Below are positions 6,496-11,780 of a stretch of 11,780 nt of DNA, piece by piece. Position numbers and translations under genes: made by a program. The stretch is from an uncultured Collinsella sp. Lineage in GTDB: Bacteria; Actinomycetota; Coriobacteriia; Coriobacteriales; Coriobacteriaceae. The notes under the pieces are model-generated. The model did no database searches and was not told the origin of the DNA. It saw only the letters and a program-made list of their open reading frames with translations. Position 1 is the stretch's first letter. The number at the start of each line of letters is the position of its first letter. The stretch covers positions 1-11,780 of the forward strand of contig UQVT01000048.1 in NCBI GenBank assembly GCA_900544465.1, written 5' to 3'.

Positions 6496-7458
6496 CTAGT
6501 CCACAATGACAAGGAATGTCGTGTAGAGACCCAGATGGAGCCTGTCGCTGTTTTCGATTTCCACTGGGGGATAGATCTTGCCGGGCTCGCGTAGGTCGCG
6601 CGGCGGCTCGATTACGATATCGCCGTCGCCCGCGCCCGATTCGAGCACCGTGCCGTTGGTCGATCCAAGGCCCTGGGCGTACCAGTGCTCACCCTCAAGC
6701 CAAATGCGAAGATGTTCGCGCGATGCGTCGGCGCCCACATCGGTGATGCTGGGCGAGGTTTTGGGCAAGGATCCAATTACCGTGCCACGCGGATCGCGTG
6801 TGAGGGGATGGATTTGCATGTCGACGCAGTTGTCGGCATGTGTCCTGAGCAGACCGAGGTTGGGAGCGACGGCGTGCGGCTGATCCAGACTGCCCATAAA
6901 GCCACGTCCGACGGTAGTTTCGGTGGTGCCAAAGTGCCCACCCGTCTTGCTGTCGCAAAAGCGCTCGACGGTGGCCACGCCCTGAACGGGATCGGCGAGC
7001 GCCCCCGTTGCCACAAAGAGCATAAGGTAAAGCGTGCTTTTCTCACGCACGGCATTGCCGTCAAAGTTGTCGATGCGATTGAGGGCATTTGCATATAGGC
7101 GGCTGTCCAGCTTGTAGCTGGCGAGAGCCGACATCATTTCGTTGGCGGCCGGACCGCGATAGTGCTCGGCGATTGCCCGATAGGCGGACTCGCCGCCGCC
7201 GAGCTTGCTGCAGATTGCCGCGGAAAGGTTGAGCGTGGTGACGGTAAAGTCGCTGTAGATGGCGGGCGCGCACTGGTCAGGCTTGCGATGGACGATGTAA
7301 CGGGTGAGATACGAGCGGTTGGAAGAGCATTTCTCGAGCAGGGTACTGCCGAGATAAGAGTTTCCATTGATGAGCATTCGGGCGATCTCGAGATGTTTAA
7401 GACCGCCGAACGAGCGGATATCGTTATAGAGGACCGAGCAAGGCGTCTCTGCTGCCAC
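6496..7458 (-). CDS. FHA-domain protein, probable partner of the adjacent Ser/Thr kinase
   Basis: The 320-residue soluble protein has a C-terminal forkhead-associated domain (about 222-320) that should bind phosphothreonine peptides. Its signature residues are visible: VIGS at 227-230 (IGR is usual), Ser246-Arg247 with His249, and GSTNGT (265-270). The Ser/Arg and Asn residues that contact phosphothreonine are therefore present. Residues 1-220 look mostly helical; I do not recognise the family. They contain a His/Gly/Thr-rich patch near 172-188. No signal peptide or membrane segment is seen. The start is the GTG at 7458, since AAAGGAGG lies 5 nt upstream and would sit inside the protein if the TTG at 7488 were used. 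Same-strand placement just upstream of a kinase suggests it reads or scaffolds that kinase's phosphorylation. Confidence 0.85.
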   Translation of the reverse strand: MAAETPCSVLYNDIRSFGGLKHLEIARMLINGNSYLGSTLLEKCSSNRSYLTRYIVHRKPDQCAPAIYSDFTVTTLNLSAAICSKLGGGESAYRAIAEHYRGPAANEMMSALASYKLDSRLYANALNRIDNFDGNAVREKSTLYLMLFVATGALADPVQGVATVERFCDSKTGGHFGTTETTVGRGFMGSLDQPHAVAPNLGLLRTHADNCVDMQIHPLTRDPRGTVIGSLPKTSPSITDVGADASREHLRIWLEGEHWYAQGLGSTNGTVLESGAGDGDIVIEPPRDLREPGKIYPPVEIENSDRLHLGLYTTFLVIVD

Positions 7459-7565
7459 GGATACCTCCTTTGATTGCTTCCTAGCCAATATGGCGATAGG
7501 AATTAATGGCTCCCGGTGGGCGACGTATTAAATGGCTGCGCAATATACAGCGTAACCAAAGCAAC

Positions 7566-7571
7566 ATTATA
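7566..7571 (-). promoter_or_regulatory. Candidate -10 box (TATAAT) for the FHA gene
   Basis: A perfect TATAAT on the minus strand lies 107 bp before the FHA start codon, in an AT-rich part of the divergent intergenic region. No good -35 is found at 16-18 bp, so it is a candidate only. Confidence 0.4.
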
Positions 7572-7637
7572 GGCCACATGTTCGAAATTGCAGGAAGACT
7601 GAGAGATTTGGTTTGGACTGGACGGAAATCCCCCTCT

Positions 7638-7694
7638 GTCTTGTTCTGTAACATTTGGACCCGGTTTTGCCCTGCATCTGTTACAGATTGAGAC
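7638..7694. repeat. 57-bp palindromic element, copy 6 (solitary)
   Basis: Arms at 7638-7653 and 7679-7694, 25-bp centre 7654-7678 containing TTGGACCCGGTTTTGCC. It stands alone between the divergently transcribed FHA and helicase genes, upstream of the candidate promoters of both. Total length is again exactly 57 bp. Confidence 0.87.
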
Positions 7695-7760
7695 AATCGG
7701 CCAGGCCCGCCCCGTCCGCCTCGTCATCTGTGGTTTACGTGGGGGCATACGGAGTGCGGG

Positions 7761-7766
7761 TATACT
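7761..7766 (+). promoter_or_regulatory. Candidate -10 box (TATACT) and long leader of the helicase gene
   Basis: TATACT follows GTGCGGG; a similar GTGCGG-TAT pattern precedes the kinase gene and another TATACT precedes the EFR1 gene. No clear -35 is seen. If used, it gives a leader of roughly 190 nt before the ATG at 7966. The leader has no convincing ORF and contains a GTGCGC...GCGCAC pairing near 7878-7903. Long leaders are common for cold-regulated DEAD-box helicase genes. Confidence 0.4.
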
Positions 7767-7965
7767 AACCGGCGGCGAATCTGCTCCATCGCTTAGAGCT
7801 GCTGCGTCTGGACGGCGCGTGATAGGGCTGCCAAAGCGATCGCCAGCGTGCTGAGCAACGTCCTCTCTGTGCGCACCTGTTTTTGTATGTATTAGCGCAC
7901 TACCAAGCACGCCCGCGCGGCCGCATGCCGTGCCCATTGCGCGTGCAGATAAGGAACAACAACAT

Positions 7966-10215
7966 ATGCGTAATTCTGTATCCGACGTCACGGACGCCGA
8001 GATTCTGGACGAGGCCCGCGAGGCCATGACCCAGGCTGCCTTCGATGCCGCCGATGAGGCCAATGCTGCCCAGACCGTCGAGTCCGCTACCGAGAGCCTG
8101 CCCGCCTTTGACGAGCTGGGCCTTTCGGACGAGATGCTTCGTGCTATCGAGAACCTAGGCTACACGGCGCCCACGCCTGTCCAGGCTGGCTCGATCCCCG
8201 TGGTGCTCGAGGGCCGCGACCTGCTTGCCGCTGCTCAGACCGGCACCGGCAAGACGGCCGCCTTCTTGCTGCCGACCATGAACAACCTGGAGCACATCGC
8301 TCCGCCCAAGCCCGTGCGCGAGCGTGGCGGTCGCAACCGCCGTCGCGGCGCCAAGAAGCCCGAGGGCAACGGTCGCGGTCCCTTGATGCTCGTCATCACC
8401 CCCACGCGCGAGCTTGCCCAGCAGATCGACGAGGTCGCGAGCAAGATTGCCGACGTCACTGGCCATGTCGCCGTGACCGTCGTGGGCGGCGTGAGCTACA
8501 AGCCGCAGACCGCGGCGCTCAAGTACGGCTGTGACATCCTGGTCGCTACGCCGGGCCGTCTGGTTGACCTGATCGAGCAGGGCGCCTGCCACCTGGACGA
8601 GGTCAAGGTGCTGGTGCTGGACGAGGCCGACCGCATGCTCGACATGGGCTTTTTGCCCGCCGTCCGCCGCATTGTGCGCGAGACGCCGGCCGAGCGTCAG
8701 ACGCTGCTGTTCTCGGCCACGCTCGACGAGGAGGCCGTGGGCGAGATCACCGACCTGGTGAGCGACCCGGCACGCGTGGAGATCGCGCCCGCCACGTCGA
8801 CCGCCGACACCGTCGACCAGTTTGTATTCCCGGTGTCCATCGAGGCCAAGAACAATCTGCTGCCCGAGTTCCTCAAGAAGGAGGGCCCGGAGCGCACCAT
8901 CGTCTTTATGCGCACCAAGCACCGCGCCGACAGCTGCTGCCGTCGTCTGGAGCGCAAGGGCATCAAGGCCGCCGCGATTCACGGCAACCGCAGCCAGGCT
9001 CAGCGCGAGCGTGCCCTTTCGGCCTTCCGCGACGGTACCGTCGACGTGTTGGTGGCAACCGACGTGCTCGCCCGCGGCATCGACATCAGCGACGTGCGCT
9101 ACGTCGTGAACTTTGACGTGCCGGCCGAGCCGACCGACTACATCCACCGTATTGGCCGTACGGGCCGCGCCGGCGAGCTGGGCTGGGCCATCACGTTTGT
9201 GACCGAGCAGGATGTCGATGAGTTCTACGAGATCGAGAAGCTCATGGACAAGACCGCCGACATCTACGAGGCCGGCGACCTGCATGTGGGCCCCAATCCG
9301 CCCGCGGTTGACCCCGAGCGCGATCCTGCGGCCTTTAAGGTGAAGAAGAAGACCAAGCGCGGCAAGTCCAAGAGCAAGAAGAAGCTTGAGCAGGCGCGTC
9401 GCGACGGCAAACGCAACGGCGACGATTACGGTGATGTGGCCGGTCGTTCCAACCGCGGTCGAGACGAGCGTCGCGGCGACGGTGAGCGTCCGAGCCGTCC
9501 CAAGCGCGGCGGCAAGACCCGCGTGCGCGAGGGCGTTCAGGCTCGCGTGGACGAGGCTGTTGAGAGCGTGGCTCGCGAGGTAGCTGCCGAGGAGCGCGGC
9601 GGTGCTGGTGCCGCTGAGCAGCCTGCGCGCGGCAACCGTGCCGAGCGTCGTGCCAAGCAGTTCCAGGGCGAGGCACACCGCCGTCGTCGTGAGGACGAGG
9701 ACCGCGGCGGTCGTCGTCGTGTCGAGCGCGAGGACGAGGGCCGCGGTTCGCGCGGTGGCAAGCGCGGTGCGGGCGACCGCCGGCGTTCCGGTCGTGATGA
9801 CGAGCGCGGCGGCCGTGATGAGCGTCGCGGCGGCGAGGGTCGCGGTGAGCGTACTGCCCGTGGCGGTGAGTCCCGTGGCGGCAAGCGCTTTGAAGAGCGC
9901 GGTAGCCGCGGCGGCGAGCGTCGCGAGGGTGCTCGCGGCAATGGCGGCCGCGGCGGCGCTGGTCGTTCTAACGAGTCGCGTGATCGTCGTGACCCGCGTG
10001 CCAGCCGCGATCGTCGCGATGACTGGCGCAACTACGACGATACCCGCGAAGAGCGTCGCGGCGGCTATCGTGGCGGGCGTGGCGGCAACCAGGCCGGCTC
10101 CCGCGGCGGCCGTGCCGGCGGTCGCGATAATCGTGGTAGCTATGGCAATAGTCGTGGCGGCAAGCGCGGCGGCAGCTCCCGTCGCCCCGGTGACGGCGGC
10201 GGCAAGCGCAAGTAA
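7966..10215 (+). CDS. DEAD-box ATP-dependent RNA helicase with long RGG-rich tail
   Basis: The 749-residue protein should unwind RNA in ribosome assembly, mRNA decay or cold adaptation. All family motifs are intact: Q motif (Phe48, Gln73), Walker A AQTGTGKT (90-97), PTREL (146-150), TPGR (195-198), DEAD (219-222), SAT (250-252), ATDVLARGID (364-373) and HRIGRTGR (394-401). A basic insertion (about 113-138, RERGGRNRRRGAKK) separates motif I from PTREL. After the core comes a Lys-rich stretch (458-474), then about 260 residues of Arg/Gly/Glu/Asp low-complexity sequence with many RGG, RGGR and DRR units, probably disordered and RNA-binding. It lacks a recognisable DbpA/CsdA RNA-binding fold, so it is closest to the RhlE type. 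The ATG at 7966 follows AAGGA by 10 nt; the GTG at 7930 has no ribosome site. Confidence 0.93.
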   Translation: MRNSVSDVTDAEILDEAREAMTQAAFDAADEANAAQTVESATESLPAFDELGLSDEMLRAIENLGYTAPTPVQAGSIPVVLEGRDLLAAAQTGTGKTAAFLLPTMNNLEHIAPPKPVRERGGRNRRRGAKKPEGNGRGPLMLVITPTRELAQQIDEVASKIADVTGHVAVTVVGGVSYKPQTAALKYGCDILVATPGRLVDLIEQGACHLDEVKVLVLDEADRMLDMGFLPAVRRIVRETPAERQTLLFSATLDEEAVGEITDLVSDPARVEIAPATSTADTVDQFVFPVSIEAKNNLLPEFLKKEGPERTIVFMRTKHRADSCCRRLERKGIKAAAIHGNRSQAQRERALSAFRDGTVDVLVATDVLARGIDISDVRYVVNFDVPAEPTDYIHRIGRTGRAGELGWAITFVTEQDVDEFYEIEKLMDKTADIYEAGDLHVGPNPPAVDPERDPAAFKVKKKTKRGKSKSKKKLEQARRDGKRNGDDYGDVAGRSNRGRDERRGDGERPSRPKRGGKTRVREGVQARVDEAVESVAREVAAEERGGAGAAEQPARGNRAERRAKQFQGEAHRRRREDEDRGGRRRVEREDEGRGSRGGKRGAGDRRRSGRDDERGGRDERRGGEGRGERTARGGESRGGKRFEERGSRGGERREGARGNGGRGGAGRSNESRDRRDPRASRDRRDDWRNYDDTREERRGGYRGGRGGNQAGSRGGRAGGRDNRGSYGNSRGGKRGGSSRRPGDGGGKRK

Positions 10216-10247
10216 CATACGCATCGCCCGCTAGAGCGAGGTGAACC

Positions 10248-10285
10248 AAGGGCCCCGAGCAACTACGCTCGGGGCCCTTTTTGTT
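10248..10285 (+). terminator. Rho-independent terminator of the helicase gene
   Basis: GGGCCCCGAGC (10250-10260) pairs perfectly with GCTCGGGGCCC (10267-10277) across a 6-nt loop. The T-run TTTTTGTTTG follows, and two preceding A bases extend the stem into it. It lies 33 nt after the helicase stop. Confidence 0.95.
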
Positions 10286-10390
10286 TGCCGTATCCGATCG
10301 CTAGTTCAAATGTGATTTCCTCGGGAATGCATCTAGAGGATGCCGTGGGCCTGTTTCCTACCATGCGGCAATGGGTCCCATGGGGTGCGC

Positions 10391-10625
10391 CGTGCATTTT
10401 TTGGAGTATTCTGCAGTTCGAGTTGTCTGCATATGATTTGACGTCGCCAACGGTGGCTTTCGGATATCCCTAGCGAGCGTTCTGAGTCAGATTTCGTCGT
10501 TTTCCGGAGCAGGGGCGCGTCATTCTCGCCATGTCGGAACCCAAAATGACGCAGCGCCCTAAAGGTTTGCCCGCTCGGGGTATTGCTGGCGCGGTCACGT
10601 TGCAGAATACTCCGTTTTTTGCACG
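10391..10625. repeat. Long-range inverted repeat, arms 25 bp
   Basis: Left arm 10391-10415 is CGTGC, A, six T, then GGAGTATTCTGCA. Right arm 10601-10625 is TGCAGAATACTCC, G, six T, then GCACG. The 13-bp inner and 5-bp outer blocks are exact complements. The seven bases between them carry a T6 tract on the same strand in both arms, so they are not paired. The arms bracket 185 bp with no gene. Confidence 0.75.
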
Positions 10626-10724
10626 GGCCAGGATGGGGTACCTCGGGAGAACACGGCGGTATCCCGTAAATATATACAATCTGTACCGTAATTTATACAA
10701 AACGAAGAGGCAGACAGCGTAGGG

Positions 10725-10753
10725 TTGGTGCATTGGGGTGCTTGATGCACCAA
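10725..10753. repeat. Small hairpin TTGGTGCAT/ATGCACCAA upstream of the EFR1 gene
   Basis: A perfect 9-bp inverted repeat (10725-10733, 10745-10753) has an 11-nt loop. Its left part, TGGTGCATTGGGG (10726-10738), is the exact reverse complement of 11663-11675 beyond the EFR1 gene. It lies just upstream of the candidate EFR1 promoter and could be an operator or a remnant of the palindromic element seen downstream. Confidence 0.7.
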
Positions 10754-10773
10754 AATGGGGATCCCACGTGCCG

Positions 10774-10779
10774 TATACT
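10774..10779 (+). promoter_or_regulatory. Candidate -10 box (TATACT) for the EFR1 gene
   Basis: TATACT lies 57 bp before the start codon, a reasonable distance. The expected -35 position holds no good match, and GGGATCCC and CACGTG palindromes (10758-10770) fill the spacer. Candidate only. Confidence 0.4.
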
Positions 10780-10836
10780 CTGGCTGGATGTGAAAACGGC
10801 TTGACGCGTTGCCAGACGTAGGGGGAGGGTGTCTCG

Positions 10837-11598
10837 ATGAGCGTATTCGAAATTGTGTTTAGTCCGACGGGTGGAACGCAGAAGGTGTCTGGCCTTGTGG
10901 CCGGGGCACTGGACAAGAATACCGTTACCGTCGATCTGACCGATAGCGGGCTAGATTTCAGCGCTGTCTCGATGACTGAGGACGACGTGGCCGTAATCTC
11001 TGTGCCGGCGTATGCCGGTAGAATCCCGGCTGTGGTGGCTGACCGGTTGGGCATGGTTCACGGCAACGGAGCGCGGGCCGTTCTGGTGTGCGTCTACGGA
11101 AACCGCGCGTTTGAGGACACGCTCGTAGAGCTGGAGGACGTTGCGAAGCATGCGGGATTCCGGGTGATCGCGGCAGTTGCGGCCATTGCAGAACATTCCA
11201 TTGCGCGACAGTTTGCTGCCGGTCGTCCGGATGCGCAGGATGCGGCGCAGCTTGCTGAGTTTGCTCAGCAAATTCAGCAAAAGCTGTTGGCTGAGGATGC
11301 GTCCGAGCCCTCTATCCCCGGCAATCGTCCTTATAAACAAGCTGGAGGTCACCGCATGGCGCCCGAGGCAACAGAGGATTGCGTCTCCTGCGGTGCATGC
11401 GCCGCGGCGTGCCCCGTTTGTGCTATCGACAAGGGTGACTCCAAACGAGCAGCTGGCGAGGCGTGCATCTCCTGCATGCGCTGCATCGCCGTATGTCCGC
11501 GAGGTGCTCGCAAGCCTGATTCCAGCAAACTATCCGCTGTTTCCCAGATGCTGAGCAAGGTTTGCGTCGTGCGGAAGGAATGCGAGCTTTTCACCTAG
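10837..11598 (+). CDS. EFR1-type flavodoxin/ferredoxin fusion protein
   Basis: The 253-residue cytoplasmic protein joins a flavodoxin-like domain to a bacterial two-cluster ferredoxin domain and should shuttle electrons. The FMN-phosphate loop SPTGGTQK (9-16) follows the first beta strand, and further flavodoxin-like strands are visible (VAVISVPAYAGRIP 51-64, VLVCVYGN 82-89). Two [4Fe-4S] motifs follow: Cys182, 185, 188, 192 and Cys210, 213, 216, 220, each with Pro after the last Cys. This order matches the EFR1 family of anaerobes. The physiological partner is unknown and no redox enzyme gene is adjacent. The start is secure: GGGGGAGGG (10821-10829) ends 7 nt before the ATG. The gene stands alone, preceded and followed by palindromic repeats that share a 13-mer in opposite orientation. 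Confidence 0.9.
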   Translation: MSVFEIVFSPTGGTQKVSGLVAGALDKNTVTVDLTDSGLDFSAVSMTEDDVAVISVPAYAGRIPAVVADRLGMVHGNGARAVLVCVYGNRAFEDTLVELEDVAKHAGFRVIAAVAAIAEHSIARQFAAGRPDAQDAAQLAEFAQQIQQKLLAEDASEPSIPGNRPYKQAGGHRMAPEATEDCVSCGACAAACPVCAIDKGDSKRAAGEACISCMRCIAVCPRGARKPDSSKLSAVSQMLSKVCVVRKECELFT

Positions 11599-11610
11599 CG
11601 CATACGAAAT

Positions 11611-11675
11611 TGGCGCAATGGGGCCAGGTTAATCTGCACCGACCTGGTGCAAACAAACCTGTCCCCAATGCACCA
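11611..11675. repeat. 65-bp imperfect palindrome (REP-like) after the EFR1 gene
   Basis: Paired blocks, outside to inside, are TGG/CCA, GC/GC, T/A, TGGGG/CCCCA, CAGGTT/AACCTG and TGCACC/GGTGCA, around a 5-nt centre (11641-11645), with matched-length mismatches between them. It starts 13 nt after the EFR1 stop. There is no T-run, so it is not a classical terminator, though it could stall or stabilise the transcript end. I recognise nothing in the remaining 105 bases (11676-11780). Confidence 0.78.
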
Positions 11676-11780
11676 GAGCAAGGAGTGTCCCCGGGTGCCG
11701 GCAGAGACGATATGAGCAGGACATAAAAACATTGAGAGCCCCTGCTGCATGAAAGACCGCGGATTAGGCCGACAATGGTG

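Larger units (their letters stand above)
10286..10836 (+). other. 550-bp intergenic region without a convincing gene
   Basis: Short open frames here have no ribosome site or recognisable product. The region holds a 235-bp inverted-repeat structure (10391-10625), an inner dyad (CGTCATT 10518-10524, AATGACG 10545-10551), an AT-rich stretch around 10665-10702 with two related TATACAA boxes, and a hairpin at 10725-10753. It looks like accumulated intergenic repeat DNA plus the EFR1 promoter. Confidence 0.6.

Noticed and set aside
8155..10224. 689-residue minus-strand open frame opposite the helicase
   Set aside because: It is an antisense shadow of GC-rich codons; the Ala/Thr/Leu-rich translation has no domain, and the plus-strand helicase motifs are unambiguous.
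10285..10473. 62-residue plus-strand open frame after the helicase terminator
   Set aside because: There is no Shine-Dalgarno sequence and no recognisable product, and it runs through one arm of the long inverted repeat.
10470..11054. 194-residue minus-strand open frame overlapping the EFR1 start
   Set aside because: It crosses the EFR1 promoter and coding start, has no ribosome site and includes intergenic palindromes; it is probably fortuitous.
11676..11780. Start of another gene at the right edge
   Set aside because: The ATG near 11750 has no ribosome site, and too few codons remain to judge; the minus-strand frame here is equally unsupported.

Overview
The window looks like chromosomal DNA of a high-GC, Gram-positive gut actinobacterium of the class Coriobacteriia, most likely Collinsella or a close relative. 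This is inferred from GC-rich coding, a sortase-anchored (LPxTG) surface protein, a Ser/Thr kinase carrying the DUF6273-like extracellular domain that I associate with this group, an EFR1-type flavodoxin/ferredoxin protein and strong AGGAGG-like ribosome sites. No database search was run.

Layout. (1) Positions 1-118, minus strand: the first 12 codons of a gene running off the left edge. Its product begins with a GMT(C) heavy-metal-associated start, and a C5/G5 dyad sits inside its probable promoter, so it is probably a copper ATPase or chaperone. (2) 190-326: two 57-bp palindromic elements. (3) 360-3839, minus: a large Ala-rich coiled-coil surface protein with a central CAP/SCP domain and an LPTTG anchor, ending at a strong terminator. 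(4) 3852-4239: a non-coding gap filled by three more 57-bp elements at an exact 80-bp period. (5) 4240-7458, minus: an FHA-domain protein followed by a membrane Ser/Thr kinase with an extracellular DUF6273-like domain. They are separated by a terminator-like hairpin and a structured kinase leader. (6) 7638-7694: a sixth 57-bp element in the divergent intergenic region. (7) 7966-10215, plus: a DEAD-box RNA helicase with a very long Arg/Gly-rich tail, closed by a textbook terminator. (8) 10286-10836: about 550 bp without a convincing gene but with large inverted repeats and a small hairpin. (9) 10837-11598, plus: an EFR1-type flavodoxin/2[4Fe-4S] protein. (10) 11599-11780: a 65-bp imperfect palindrome, then nothing I can assign.

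How the parts fit. The FHA protein and the kinase form a plausible phosphorylation module: the kinase would sense the cell exterior through its DUF6273-like domain and the FHA domain would bind phosphothreonine. The adjacent surface protein is a possible output or just a neighbour; no link is shown. The helicase is a stand-alone RNA-remodelling gene. The most unusual part of the window is non-coding: six copies of a rigid 16-25-16 bp dyad, in 80-bp phased arrays, bracketing the surface-protein and kinase/FHA block. A second, unrelated family of palindromes with a TGGTGCA core flanks the EFR1 gene.
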